64,000 nt of DNA from Platanthera guangdongensis (lineage: Eukaryota > Streptophyta > Magnoliopsida > Asparagales > Orchidaceae). The stretch spans positions 118,769,519-118,833,518 of the forward strand of contig CM077151.1 in the NCBI GenBank assembly GCA_039583875.1. Reading direction: 5' to 3'. The translations under genes were made by a program, and so were the position numbers. Position 1 is the first letter of the stretch; each line of letters begins with the position of its first letter. This document shows, piece by piece, positions 36,192-49,629 of this stretch. The notes below the pieces were generated by a model that was not told where the DNA came from, did not search any database, and saw nothing but the letters and a program-made list of their open reading frames with translations.

Positions 36192-37496
36192 GGTAGTCCA
36201 GGAAAAGACCCTTGTGATGCTTGTGATGCTTGTGATGCTCGATAGGTTGGACCTGTGAAGGGCAGTAGCAGGAAGTACTGGTGCGGAAATCCAGGAAAAG
36301 ACTCTGATGCTTGTAATTCTTATGGCGCTTGATGGGTTGTGCCTGTGAAGGGTAGTAGCAAGAAGTACTGGCTTGGCAGTCCAGGAAAATACCCTCAAGT
36401 GTATCCTTTGAATATACGGTTAAGCCTAGGGATGTAAAATGAGTTCTGTCGCAAACGCGAGGTGTGGCTCCTACCTAACCTATGAATATAAAGCCAGTAC
36501 CATGAGGGCGGTCTGGTTATGTGTGAGCTTGATGAGATCTTAAAAGGCTTTATGCCAAACAGGTAAGGTGAAACCGACCCGCGCCTTTTACTTAGCCTCG
36601 GGTATGCTGTACTGGGTGATGGCAAGGCGACTTGAGCAACAGGGGGTGGTTGATCCGACCTGTGTTATGTCCGTCCGACTTGAAGACCTGAAAGTGCGGT
36701 CTGTTGGAGCGCATAGCGAGAGTCTTATGCCTGCGTGCTATGACACCATGAGGGGCTATGGGCCAATCCCGGGTCGTTATAAGACTAAAGTCTCTGGCCA
36801 CACGTCATGGAGAAAAATACTCAAGTTTGTCGTTGGGCTTCGGGCCTTGAACGGTGGTGGGCAACTGGTTTATCTGGTACACCAAGAATGTGCCCTGAGT
36901 GCACGGATCGTCGGGCCATGTGCCTGATGGTTGTGATGGATTGTTTGTGTGTGAGAGAACAATGTATGATATAAATATATCTGTATATGAATTACTATGC
37001 TTGCAGGGAAGGAATACCACTGCCCCGGGTAAGGGGTAGGGTCTTTATAAATTGATCAGCTGAATGCTGACCGTTGTCTTGTTTCCCACCGTTGGGTGCG
37101 CTATCCTTATACAGTTGCTGGAGAGCCGAGCGAGACATATAAAGGCTGAAGTCCATGCTGATGCTGCTGCTGCTAGCCCCTGAAGGCTAAGCTGAAAATG
37201 TTATGCTTCGTTCATGTGTGGCCAGCCTGTGCGGCGATGTTTGGAAGCCACTTTTGTAAAGAGTAATTATAAGTCCATAAGGCCAAACGATAGTGTATTT
37301 GATACATTCCTATATATACATGTGGGTGTTTATATTAGTGTACATTCATGGGTGGATTTCAGTATTTGTGTTAAATGCTTCCGCTAGAATGCAATCAGTT
37401 AGGATGCGCAACTCTGATAACAACCCGTTACTTCGCCGCTTGTTTTGTAGCATATGGTGTGGGGCCCCGGCCGGACCTTCTATTATATGCTATATG
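36192..37496 (-). mobile_element. Fragment G: F-family internal region, inverted, truncated at both ends
   Basis: The reverse complement matches F about 31440-32430: the minisatellite units (CCAGTACTTCCTGCTACT), the block around GGTCAGCATTCAGC...ACCCTACCCC...GGTATTCCTTCCCTG, and CTAGCCCCTGAAGGCTAAGC near 37176. The left edge is cut by D (at 36191) and the right edge by H (at 37497). It is the oldest layer of this part of the nest. Confidence 0.65.
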
Positions 37497-40400
37497 TGTA
37501 ACATCCCATGTTACTTCTAGGCCCCTTTCACTTAGATTTGGTTAGGCATGAGGTGGGTGATAGGGGATTTAGCTAGGTTTGACCCTGAGTAGTGGGTTGT
37601 AGCCATGTGGGCCCACTAAGGGGCCAAAGTCAAACTAGGTCAAACTAGCCTAAATAGGAACCCTAACCACACCATGACCCCAACACATTGCCCTAACCCT
37701 AAATTAATGTAAGTGGACCCTAGGGCATGCCATTAAGTCAACCCTTTGACCCTGCTTGACCAAAGTCAACCATGGCCTTAATTTGGTCAAACCTATACCT
37801 ATAGGCCTAATTAGCCCAAGTAGGGCATCACCTTGGCCCAACCCAAGTTGGGTGGTGCCACTAGACCCATGACCATCAAAGTGGGGTCAGCCCACTCATC
37901 TTTGTTGACCAAGTCAACTCAAGTCAACCAAATCAACCCATTTAGCCAAAAAGGGAGAAATGAACCCAAGCCCATTTCCATTAGGCTAAGCCCATCCAAA
38001 TCAGCCCAAGGCCAACCCAAGTGGTGAAAGACAACTTTTAACCACAAAAATCAGGAGAGAGAGTGCATGCAAAGGGGTAGAAAAGGGATTTTAAGAGGAA
38101 GAGGAAAGAGAAATGGGGGTGAAGAGGAAGGGTGGCCACATGGCCACTCCTTCAGCTGCAATTCTCTGCCCAAAACATGTTGGCCGACCTCCTCTGATTA
38201 TTTCCGGGGATTTTGGTAGCATGCTGACCACATAGCACCATTGGTGACACAACCAAAGCTCAAATCGAGCTCACATTGGAGTTCTCTCCACATATATCCC
38301 CTCCCAGCCAAAACTAATGACTCTATTAGCTTCAGTGAGCTCAGGCGAGTTGGAATCGACTACTGGATCGAAGGAAATGGTGCAGGAACCATGAATCTAA
38401 GAAATGTCGCCGGAGTAAGGTCGGGAATGGCCACCCGCCGCCAAACTCGCCGCCGCTCCGCCATACAGGTTTGTTTCACCGTCCCTCTACCCGTACTAGA
38501 ATCCTAGATTAACTAGGGGAGATATCGGGCTCAATTGAGCCCGATGCCATGGGAGAAATGAGAGAATTTTCCAAGCTTTTCTTACCGCTCGGGATCTCCA
38601 TTGCCGCCGTCTCCCACCGCCTCATCACCGGAAAATGATAGCCACCACCACCATGAAGGTGATGGCACCGTTGGGCGGGGGTGGCGCCTCCCCAGCTGGC
38701 CGGTAACGGCCAACAAAGTTGTTCCAGCCAGATTCGATCCCAGCCGTTGGCTGGAGGAAGGAGATAACCCGATCCCGTCCATTCCTGCTTTAAGATTCGT
38801 GTTGTGTTTTTTTAAAAATCAAATTATTCTGTTATATATATTAAATGAAATGAAATCAAATATCTGTCACACTTATTCCATGACTTTGCATGTCACTTTT
38901 AGGCCTCTTAGAGGCATTTCTAGAAACTGGACTCTCAATGAAAATTTTAGCTGACTGTATTTCCTTTAATTTGCCACCCTAAACTTAAGAATTCGTGCAG
39001 TGGTTTGACCTGTAGGAACATTTTGCTAGGGCTGGTCCTAAATAAGGACAGAACTTCATTTTGATGCCCAACGCAAACCAGTAATCAACATGGCCCCAAA
39101 TTTTGGGTACATGCATGATTAGGGCATATTTAACCACGGCCAAAAATTGAGAATTTTTGGGAATAAAGTTCCTATAGTGTTTGCTTAATCATCAAAAAGT
39201 AAATAAATGACATTATTGGAGTTGTATGGCTCCAAATGGCCCCAACTTTTGGTGGCATGCCCTTAGGGGCATTATCAGTGTATGTTTAAAATTTCAGCCA
39301 ATTTTGACAACAGCAAGTTGGGTAAATACACTTGCATGTGTTGGTTTGTTATAGGCTTGGTGTGCATTTAGCCTAAAATGAAATATTGTGTATTCAGCAA
39401 ACTTAGAACACTCAAAAATCATGATTTTATTTATAGAGACATATTAGGGTGTAATACACCCCTCATAGTAATAATGGGATTTTTGGAAGCAAAAATTCCA
39501 TTATTTGAAGTTTTGAAAAAATTGGACTTTTTGATAAATAAATTTTAGAATAGGCTTATCCATGAGATAAATTACCCAATTTTTGTCAAGCTCAGTATCA
39601 TGTTAGACTTAACTCCTGAAAATTTTTATTTCTTTGTTTGATGAATTTTAAGTGGAGTTATGTAGAAATTACAATTTTTACCATTATCACATTTATTTAG
39701 AAATTGATGGAATATTCAGTAGACAATTATGAAAAATTTTCTAGGGTTGTATTTGTGAATAAATAACCTTGGATTTTTATCTCAGCATTTCTGGATGACT
39801 CAGTAAATTTTTAAAACTTATAATGCCATTTTGGTAAATTGTAAATAATTGAATTTGGTAGGCCATTACACTATAGAAGTTGATGAAACTCTATCATTAG
39901 CCTTAAACTAATGATATATAAGCTTTGTAATTTTCCTAGAATTTTCAGTAATGTATTCCTCTTACTTCATTTGGAAAATGACAATTGTATGAATTTTGTA
40001 TTAATTAAGGAATAAATAGAAATAATCAAAGGAAAATTATAAATTTTGGTAGACAACAATATGGCACCAAGCTACATCTCAAGAAAAATTCCTTAGGTCA
40101 GTGAATTTAAATTTGTGATACTTCATGTATTAAATGACCTAGGGGATTATAGTAATAATTTAATTAAAGCCCTTAATGACTTATGAAAATTATGGAAATT
40201 CATCCTAGTCATCATGTAAGTCCATACCATCCTAGGATAAATAAATTGAGGCATATGGATAGAGGAATTGGAAGTTCCATTTCGGGGTGGTATTAGGTCA
40301 TGGGGTGCGCATAGCATAAATGAGTTAGAGTATAAGGAACGCCAGGGGATAGATCGACGTCGAGCTAGAGATTGAAGTTGGTGAATAACCCTGGTGGGTA

Positions 40401-42195
40401 GTATTGTTAGTGATGAGAATAAAAGTGCAAGTCCTTAGGTAGTAACTGGAGTGGAGGCTGACGGAAGACCGTCGGTTTCCCGATAATATCTTAAGTCATT
40501 AGGATTATTCCAGAGCAACAATGAGAGCTGGGGTGAATTATGGGTAGTCATTAACTAAAGTAAATATCCTTGCGAAAGGGAACTTTGGGCGTAATCCCAT
40601 CGTAGTTCCTAGTGCCCCCGAGAGCCCTTCACCGGGTATACCCTGGGCAGTCCTTGGATTCACCTTAAATCACTAAGTATAATAATCCGTAGACAAGAGT
40701 AGTCTAATAGGTTAGGACATTATGGTTTATTCTCACCCATGATGGGTTGGAGGGAGACTTGTGTAATATGCTCACCCGTGAAGGGTTGGAGAGATTGTGC
40801 TAAATGCTCACCCGTGCAGGGTTTGAGAGATTCAGGACGAGTTGGTCCTGCGAGCCGAAGGCTCGGAATGAAATACTTGCATGTTCATAAATATAGTGGC
40901 GGGGCATGCGGTACTGGACGTTCGTCAAACCGATGGCAGTACGGTGCACCAGGCGGTTGTGAGGGTTAGAGGGGCCAGTGGGTTGTTTTACATTGCGGTC
41001 TGGATGACGATCCCCGATAACGCACATCCGACCCAACAAGACTGACGGGTTGTCAGCAAATTACGCACGTAGAGACTCTAGAGTGCACCTTGGACGTGTA
41101 CAGAGGCGTATGAGAGGGGTCTAAGGTTTGGTAGTGTGCATACCGGCCTAGAAGTGGAGACTCCCGCTCCGCTGCTGTCGTAGCCACAGCGGTGGTACCC
41201 GAGAGTGATGCTAGCTCTCAAAAAGTGGGAACTAAAGGTCTGTGATCACAGAGTCATTGTGTGTGAGTTGTACTTTCCTGTGCATAAAAATTGCATCATA
41301 ACATTCATTCATATTAGGTCATACGCTTCATAGATCTTTATCATACAAATTAGTATGGGCTCTTTTATATGATAAGTTAAATTACCTGGAAATCCTAACT
41401 TATATATTTGTATGAGCATTTATATAAGTTAGGGTACTTTTGTGATGGTAGATAGCTTTACCTTTCAGTTTTACTTTACTTTTCTGCTCTTACTTTCTGC
41501 TCTTTACTTCCTTTACTAGTACTGCACTTTACTTACTTGTACTATATACTTAGAACTGCTAGAGTAGAATAATAACATCCATTATAACTGCTAGTTAGTT
41601 CTTGTCACCTGCTTCCACTTTTGTTACCCCTTGTTGTCCTCCACTTCGTCCTTCCGCTCGGTGCCTAGGAGCTGCGGGGCGAGGTGCGGAGGAAATGACT
41701 TAGTCTTTTTGACTAATGGTCGGTGACCATACTATTTTAGGAGCTCATGGAGATGGAGCACCAGCACGACGAGGAGGCAGGACTTGAGGAGGAGATACCG
41801 TTACCACAGACTACTACTACTACTGCGTGTCCTCAGGTGGGACGAGTTTTGATGTATTAGATTAGCTTCCGCTTTGATTTGAGAGTGAGAGTTGATATGA
41901 TGTACTGGCATAATCCCTTATTACTCTTTCATTTTGTACTCATTGTGGACTATATTTCTGTACTCTTCATTTATATATATGATATGTACTATGTGACTTA
42001 TGGACTAGTGAATTTGTTATACTGCTATACTTCTATTTCTCATATTGGCCTACATGTCATATATATGATCGTAATAGCCGGCAGAATCGGTGTGTTGCGG
42101 TGCCGACTAACCCGTGCATTAGTGTCACCGTAAGATGGCGGTTCTGGGCATAAGACCCGGTAGCCCTCCTTGGTAAGTGGGAGGGGGGTCTTACA
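37497..42195 (+). repeat. Element H, 5' LTR (4,699 bp)
   Basis: Begins TGTAACATCCCATGTTAC (itself a short palindrome) and ends GGGGGGTCTTACA. Same family, in opposite orientation, as E and the LTRs of D. A TATA-rich stretch (TTTATATATATGATATG) lies near 41970, a candidate promoter that would leave a short R-U5. Open frames to about 119 codons inside are not conserved as proteins. Confidence 0.85.
38524..38545. repeat. 22-bp perfect palindrome conserved in all LTR copies
   Basis: The core CGGGCTCAATTGAGCCCG is flanked by AT on each side and is perfectly self-complementary over 22 bp. It is identical in H's 3' LTR (46784-46805) and is kept with one or two changes in D left (about 19335-19356), E (about 27902-27923) and D right (about 35152-35173), always just beside CCATGG or its equivalent. 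Confidence 0.85.
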
Positions 42196-42198
42196 AAT

Positions 42199-42210
42199 TG
42201 GTATCAGTTG
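42199..42210 (+). promoter_or_regulatory. Element H primer-binding site
   Basis: TGGTATCAGTTG three bases after the LTR end. The first eight bases match the Met-tRNA site TGGTATCAGAGC; the rest differs. D has a decayed version at the same place. Confidence 0.75.
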
Positions 42211-45110
42211 AACAAACAATCATATGAGAAAGAAGTCCACAACACTGGACCACCCCGCGCGAGCATTAGTTTGCGGACAAACTATGCAGCGGAAGCAGTT
42301 GTGTGCTCATGTGTAGAAAGTCACATAAAACAGTCCATTAAGTACAATGAGTTAGTCCAATCCAATTAGGACACCACCTTAGCTTAACTTACCAAAAGGA
42401 TTTTGTAGTGTATCCGAGTTTTAAATCGACTTCAGAGATAGATTAGTTAAGGAATGGGGATACCCAAATTCACCAAGGGAAGAATTTGACGCAAGAGTCA
42501 ATGCTTAAGGCTTAAATTCTGATGTCCCTACTCTACCTATCGAGTGATATTATCACTTCTTACCCAAGCTGATAGGACCGCCTTAAGGAGAACTAGTGCA
42601 TATAATATATTGGTGGAATAGTAGGGTACTCGTAAACTTAACCCTTATACTGATGACTTGATTACGTTAAGACAACCACAGTGGCAAATACCAATGGTAG
42701 AATAAGAATTCAGGAAACCCATTTTGGTTGGGTCATGTGCTGATCTTAAAAAATTGGTCGTATAGTAACCTTGAAGGCTAAGGTATATAACATATTAATT
42801 AAGGTAGAAATCCAGGTCTAAGATTGTTAAACCTAAGGATTGAGTGCACATATAAAAGGAATGCACTGTAAATATTAAGGAAATTCAGCCCGAAAGGTAT
42901 GGGGGCTCATCCTTTTGTTTATTGGGGTAAATTGGTAACGACTTGAATTTTTCTAGACCTGGTTTATAAACATGTATCACAAACATAGTAATCTAGAAGA
43001 CTTGATTAATTCACATATTGCTCAAGTAAAGATGAGGTTTTGCATTCGCATAATCGGCTAGATAATCAACCCTCCCTTGAAGTTTGGGATATACGTAGAG
43101 GGTTGCCCGCTTAGATATATTGCAACCATAGAACAAGGAAAGTCCCCATGAGACGTTAGAAACTTCCGCGGGCTCGTGAATTAGATCATTACTTGGCACA
43201 ACTTTAAGAGAGATTGTAATTTCGTCATTGCATTATGACATGATGTATCCCAAAGATCGAAATAAGTCGCGTATAATCCACAAGAAATCGAACAAGTGGC
43301 CTTTCGATAAACTAAAATCAAGCAGTAACGACGACACAAAAGGTTTTATGTATAATTAAAGGAATGTGTTACCTCAGCAAATCACGTTCCTAGATGCCCT
43401 AACACCTTAACCTAATTGACGTGACACACGATTAATATTTATATCATCGGTTAAGGATTTGATTAATGAACTCAGATATATTGCAAGAGAAAACCAATGT
43501 GAATAGAGAATTCAGTATAAGTCAGAATGATAGTCGGAAATTCTACATATCTGTGGCTCTTAGGAAAGTGACTATGACTTTCACATATTAAATGTGTAGA
43601 ATTGGGGGAAGTGGAAATGATGATGGATCACTGAAATCCGCGCCTACCTGACATGCTCAGGTCACAATGTTAGAAACATACGGATCAAAATAGAATAACA
43701 TCATGGTAACGTGAAGGAGTGATTACGGGTCTTAACTATGACTTGATTTGAGCCCATCAAGTAAGAATTGAAATATTTGAGTAATTATCTCTATAACGCT
43801 AGGGGTATAACAGTCCCAGAGAAACTTAAAGTCAAGTGAAAAATCAAAATTAGAAGACATATATTATAAGTATGATCCTTTGGATGTGACTCTGATGATC
43901 ATAAGAATCAAAACAAAAAGTGTTCGATGATGATTTACAGGTGGTGTATTCTCTCAAAAAATCAATCATTTCCAAATTTAAATGGTTTACTCACCCTTAT
44001 ACCTTGGGAGATAGTTAAGTTATAATTAGAAATCTTGATAGGATAATGTCTTGCGTTTAAGAATATAATGATTAAGTTTGCTATGGTTATGTATGATTTA
44101 GTACTACCTTATTTGATCCTAAAAGAGGCTGGGATTTGGAGAATTAAACACAATGATGAAATATCATTACTATTCAGGCGTACATGATATAGCCAGTCAC
44201 TTGATCATAATGGTGAACTATAACCTTGAATGACTAAATTAAGCAAAAGCCATTATATTGGAACTTAAGAATTGAAATGAGGTAACGTTATGATAGATAA
44301 GATTAATCTCCTATGGCATGACATTTAAAAATGTAACGACTCAACAAAAACAAATTTCAAATGAGGTGGATGATTAGTTGAAACATACGCATAGGTATGA
44401 TCCCTTGATTATGACAACATCGAGAACTGGGACACATACATTGATAACATCATGATCATTTTAGGAAATTCATGACTATGAAGAGACCAATTTTTTCTTG
44501 CTAAGGTGAATACGGTGAAATTACACGAGAAGTAATGAGTGTTTATAAGATTCTCGTTATAATGGAAATGATTTGTGTCAGACCTCACCAATTCTGAAAA
44601 GATACGCTTATAAATTTATGATTTAGATTATATATGAAAAGCGATTGCGAGTCATCTGTATCAACATCAATATCAATACTGATCGCTTGATGTACGCTTG
44701 AAAGGTGAACACTCTATAAATAATGTATTACTATTTATATAGAGGTGTGATAAGTCATGAATCTGGAAGAAACAAGATGATGATCTCTTCATCACATCAT
44801 AATCTTGGAAGTTGGTTAATTACTATGCATAAGTTGGATCTTCGTCATAAATGATATCACGATAACTTCTATTGGAAGAATCTATATGGTATAAAACATA
44901 AGGCATGATGCGATTCTAGAAGAGAAATATGAGATTTATGTGCTCAATTCTACATATAAGATTACTAATTCTCACATACTTGGTGATCCTTGTTCGTAAG
45001 GGACTTTGAACCAACCTATGATTAAGATTTATTTAATGATAATGTGTCAGAAGACTTGGAAATATGCTCACGTATCCTTGATTGTGAATATCACGAAGTA
45101 TAACGAAAAT
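42211..45110 (+). other. Element H interior without coding capacity
   Basis: The first 170 bp match D's leader (inverted). From about 42380 the DNA is AT-rich with evenly spread stops and no frame over about 62 codons. I recognise no gag, protease, RT or RNase H residue pattern. It is either an ancient, stop-saturated pol or unrelated filler. Confidence 0.6.
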
Positions 45111-45660
45111 ACATTTGGAAGGGACGGTTACCGCTGATAGAGTTTTCTTATAAAGAACATACGCGAGACAAGTATTGAAATGAGTCCTTATAAAGCTTTG
45201 TATGAGAAGAAGTGTCAGACGCCGCTATCTTGGGTTCAGGATGTAGACACGAGGACTCTTGGTTCAGATTATGTGAGGGATACGAAGGCATAAGAAGCTC
45301 AGTCCTCGATACATGGGGCCATACTTGATCCTGGAACGGATCGGCCCCTTAGCTTACCGACTGCAGCTGCCACCGGAGTTGGGTGCACTACATGACGTTT
45401 TCCATGTCTCTTCCTTGCGAAGAGCTCTCCTACAGATGGAGCAGCATGTTACTATTACAGCCGGTCCGATAGCGCCAGATAGATCCGTCAGATTAGAGAC
45501 GATCCGGATTGATGATACAGATGTCCAAGTGTTGCGGAAGAAGAAGGTCCCTCTTGTGAAGGTGTTGTGGTCCAACCATGGACGGGAGGAACACACCTGG
45601 GAGCCGAGGGATCTAATGCTGGAGCGACACCCGGAGCTGTTCACTTCAGGTATACTTTAG
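45110..45660 (+). pseudogene. Element H integrase C-terminus and chromodomain-like tail
   Basis: Decayed integrase words (LPLIEFSYK, YKALYEKKCQTPLSWVQD in shifting frames) lead into an open 115-codon stretch, 45313-45657. It contains MGPYLILERIGPLAYRLQLP, ELGALHDVFHVSSLRRALLQ and, near the end, KVLWSNHGREEHTWEPRDLM, the degenerate chromodomain of Tekay-like chromoviruses. The tail is much better preserved than the equivalent in D (20500-20830). It ends at TAG 45658, about 100 bp before the 3' LTR. Confidence 0.8.
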
Positions 45661-45758
45661 TTTATACGTTTAAAATTTCTTATAATTCTTGCAAGTAGAA
45701 CCCCGTAGACCCGAACTTAAATTTCGGGGACGAAATTATTTTCTTGTTTATTGGGATT

Positions 45759-48700
45759 TATAACATCCCATGTTACTTCTAGGCCCCTTTCACTTAGATT
45801 GAGTTAGGCATGGGGTGGGTGATAGGGGATTTAGCTAGGTTTGACCCTGGGTAGTGGGTTGTAGCCATGTGGGCCCACTAAGGAGCCAAAGTCAAACTAG
45901 GTCAAACTAGCCTAAATAGGAACCCTAACCACACCATGACCCCACCACATTGCCCTAACCCTAAAACAATGTAAGTGGACCCTAGGGCATGCCATTAAGT
46001 CAACCCTTTGACCCTGTTTGACCAAAGTAAATTGTGGCCTTAATTGGGTCAAACCTATACCTATAGGCCTAATTAGCCCAAGTGGGGCATCACCTTGGCC
46101 CAACCCAAGTTGGGTGGTGCCACTAGACCCATGACCATCAAAGTGGGGTCAGCCCACTAACCTTGGTTGACCAAGTCAACTCAAGTCAACCAAGTCAACC
46201 CATTTAGCCAAAAAGGGAGAAATGAACCCAAGCCCATTTCCATTGGGCTAAGCCCATCCAAATCAGTCCAAGGCTAACCCAAGTGGTCAAAGACAACTTT
46301 TAACCACCAAAATCAGGAGAGAGAGTGTATGCAAAGGGGTAGAAAAGGGATTTTAAGAGGAAGAGGAGAGAGAAATGGGGGTGAAGAGGAAGGGTGGCCA
46401 CATGGCCACTCCTTCAGCTGCAATTCTCTGCCCAAAACATGTTGGCCGGCCTCCTCTGATTATTTCAGGGGATTTTGGTAGCATGCTAACCACATGACAC
46501 CATTGGTGACAACCAAAGCTCAAACCGAGCTCACATTGGAGTTATATCCACATATATCCCCTCCCAGCCAAAACTAATGACTCCATTAGCTTCAGTGAGC
46601 TCAGGCGAGTAGGAATCGACTACTGGATCGAAGGAAATGGTGCAGGAACCATGAATCCAAGAAATGTCTCCGGAGCAAGGTCGGTAATGGCCACCCGCCG
46701 CCAAACTCGCCGCCGCGCCGCCATACAGGTTTGTTTCACCGTCCCTCTACCCGTACTAGAATCCTAGATCAACTAGGGGAGATATCGGGCTCAATTGAGC
46801 CCGATGCCATGGGAGAAATGAGAGATTTTTTTCAAGCTTTTCTTACCGCTCGGGATCGCCGTCGCCGCAGTCTCCCGCCGCCTCATCACCGGAAAATGAT
46901 AGCCACCACCACCGTGAAGGTGATGGTACCGTTGGCTGGGGCTGGCGCCGCCCCAGCTGGCCGGAAATGACCAGCAAAGATGTTCCAGCCAGATTCGATC
47001 CCAGCCGTCGGCTGGAGGAAGGAGATAACACCGATCCCGTCCATTCCTGCTTTAATATTCGTGTTGCGTTTTATTAAAAATCAAATTATTCTGTTATATA
47101 TATTAAATGAAATGAAATCAAATATCTATCACACTTATTTCATGACATTGCATGTCACTTTTAGGCCTCTTAGATGCATTTCTAGGAACTGGACTCTAAA
47201 TGAAAATTGTAGCTGACTGTATTACCTTTAATTGGGCACCCTAAACTTGAGAATTCGTCCAGTGGTTTGACCTGTAGGAACATTTTTCTAGGGCTGGTCC
47301 TAAATAAGGACAGAAATTCATTTTGATGCCCAAGGCAAACCAGTAATCACCATAGGCCCAAATTTTGGGTACATGCATGATTAGGGCATATTTAGTCCGT
47401 GCCAAAAATTGAGAATATGTGGGGTTAAATTTCCTATAGTTTTTGCTTAATCATCAAAAAGTAAATAAATGAAATAATTGGAGTTGTATGGCTCCAAATG
47501 ACCCCAAATTTTGGTGGCATGCCCTTAGGGGCATTTTCAGTTTATGTTTAAAATTTCAGCCAAATTGGACCAAAGCAAGTTGGGTAAATCCACTTGCATG
47601 TGTTGGCTTGTTATAGGTTTGGTGCGCATTTAGCCTAAAATGAAATATTGTGTATTCAGCAAACTTGGAACACTCAAAAATCATGATTTTATTCATAGAG
47701 ACATATTATGGTGTAATACACCCCTCATAGTAATAATGGGATTTTTGGAAGCAAAAATCCCATTATTTGGAATTTTTGAAAAAAATTGGACTTTTTGATA
47801 AATAAATTTTAGAATAGGCTTATCCATGAGATAAATTACCCAATTTTTGTCAAAGTCAGTATCATGTTAGACTTAACTCCTGAAAATTTTTATTTCTTTG
47901 TTTGATGAATTTAAATGGAGTTATGTAGAAATTACAATTTTTACCATTATCACATTTATTTAGAAATTGATGGAATATTTAGTAGAAAATTATGAAAAAT
48001 TTTCTAGGGTTGTATTTGTGAATAAATAACCTTGGATATTTATCTCAGAATTTCTGGATGATCAGTAAATTTTTAAAACTTATAATGGCATTTTGGTAAA
48101 TTGTAAAGAATTGAATTTGGTAGGCCATACACTATAGAAGTTGATGAAACTCTGCCATTAGCCTTAAACTAATGATATATAAGCTCTGTAATTTTCCTAG
48201 AATTTTCAGTAATGTATTCCTCTTACTTCATTTGAAAAATGACAATTGTATTAATTTTGTATTAATTAAGGAATAAATAGCAATATTCAAAGGAAAATTA
48301 TAAATTTTGGTAGACAGCAATATGACACCAAGATACATCTAAGGAAAAATTCCTTAGGTCAGTGGATTTAAATTTGTGATACTTCATGTATTAAATGACC
48401 TAGGGGATTAAAGTAATAATTTAATTAAAGCCCTTAATGACTTAGGAAAATTATGGAAATTCATCCTAGTCATCATGTAGGTCCATACCATCCTAGGATA
48501 AATGAATTGAGGCATATGGATAGATGAATTGGAAGTTCCATTTCGGGGTGGTATTAGGTCATGGGTTGCGCATAGCATAAATGAGTTAGAGTATAAGGAC
48601 CACCAGGGGATAGATTGACGTCGAGCTAGAGATTGAAGTTGGTGAATAACCCTGGTGGGTAGTATTGTTAGTGACGACAATAAAAGTGCAAGTCCTTAGG

Positions 48701-48844
48701 TAGTAACTGGAGTGGAGGCTGACGGAAGACCGTCGGTTTCCCGGTAATATCTTAAGTCATTAGGATTATTACAGAGCAACAATGAGAGCTGAGGTGAATT
48801 ATGGGTAGTCATCAACTAAAGTAAATATCCTTGCGAAAGGGAAC
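45759..48844 (+). repeat. Element H, 3' LTR (5' two-thirds; cut by element A)
   Basis: Starts TATAACATCCC (compare TGTAACATCCC in the 5' LTR). It follows the 5' LTR to position 40582, where GGGAACTTTGGGC is interrupted after GGGAAC by A's TGTTGGGTAC. The remaining LTR lies beyond the right end of A, outside the window. Confidence 0.85.
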
Positions 48845-49629
48845 TGTTGGGTACATTGGCTAAATGTACCTGATTTGAAGAAGCCTCACCCAACTCAATG
48901 ATATACATCATAATGTATTTGATGTATGTTGAGTTTGTTTGTGCAGGTTAAGTAATCACTGGACTGAAGCAAAAAGTTTCTAAGTCCATGTGTCGACACC
49001 CAGAGGGAAAGTGTCGACACTTAAGAAGGCTTATGTCGACACCCAGACAAGCAGTGTCGACACTTGGAGTCATTGTGTCAACACTTGGGATGCAGAGTCG
49101 ACACCAGACAGAAAGTGTCGACACTTGGAGCTGTGTCGACACTCAGTGAAGAAAAGTGAAGACAGAAAGTGTCGACACAAGGAGCTGTGTCGACACCCAG
49201 TGAAGCTGTGTCTACACCAGAAAGTGTCGACATTTGGAGCTGTGTCGACACTCAGCAAAAGTCTGCAGAGACTAAGTTAAAGTGTCGACACTCAACATAA
49301 GAGTCAGCACTTGAAGTAAGTGTCGACACTCAACACAATGTGTCGACACACAACCAGAAGAGTCAACATATGAAGTAAGTGTCGACACCCAGCACAATGT
49401 GTCGACACTTAGCTAAAGACTCTACACTTGAAGAAAGTATCGACACAAGGAGCTGTGTCGACACTTAGCAAAGATCAGAAAGATCAACAAAATTATTCTA
49501 AGTAGAAGTGTCGACACTAAGGGAATGTGTCGACACTCAGCTGAAGTCTCAACAAAAAGAAGGTGTGTCGACACAAGGAGCTGTGTCGACACTCAGCAAG
49601 TATCGACATTAAAGACTATGTGTCGACAC
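48845..49629 (+). repeat. Element A 5' LTR, left part (U3)
   Basis: Begins TGTTGGGTACATTGG. From about 48990 to its interruption by B it consists mostly of spaced GTGTCGACAC palindromes. Confidence 0.85.
48990..49629. repeat. GTGTCGACAC palindrome array, left block
   Basis: I count 19 exact copies of GTGTCGACAC plus about seven one-base variants (GTGTCTACAC, GTATCGACAC, ATGTCGACAC and similar) in 640 bp. Spacers of roughly 10-40 bp often read TTGGAGCT, AAGGAGCT or TCAGCAAAG. The last copy is the insertion point of B. The small frames reading through it on both strands are products of the repeat. Confidence 0.95.

Larger units (their letters stand above)
37497..48844 (+). mobile_element. Element H: non-autonomous gypsy with D/E-family LTRs
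   Basis: 5' LTR 37497-42195, priming site 42199-42210, interior to 45758, 3' LTR from 45759, cut at 48844 by element A. The two LTRs agree at about 95-97% by eye. The interior is only 3.56 kb: it keeps a stretch next to the priming site that is homologous to D (29820-29957 inverted) and the end of the integrase plus chromodomain-like tail, but between them has about 2.8 kb without any recognisable gag or pol. It must have moved with another element's proteins. The left flank is ATATG (37492-37496). Confidence 0.75.

Noticed and set aside
37293..37520. 75-codon plus-strand frame spanning the G/H junction
   Set aside because: Crosses a transposon boundary and has no domain.
48990..49629. Looks like a CRISPR array (short repeats with spacers)
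   Set aside because: The repeat is a 10-bp palindrome, spacers vary from about 10 to 40 bp and share words with one another, and the array lies in the LTR of a plant retrotransposon with no cas genes.
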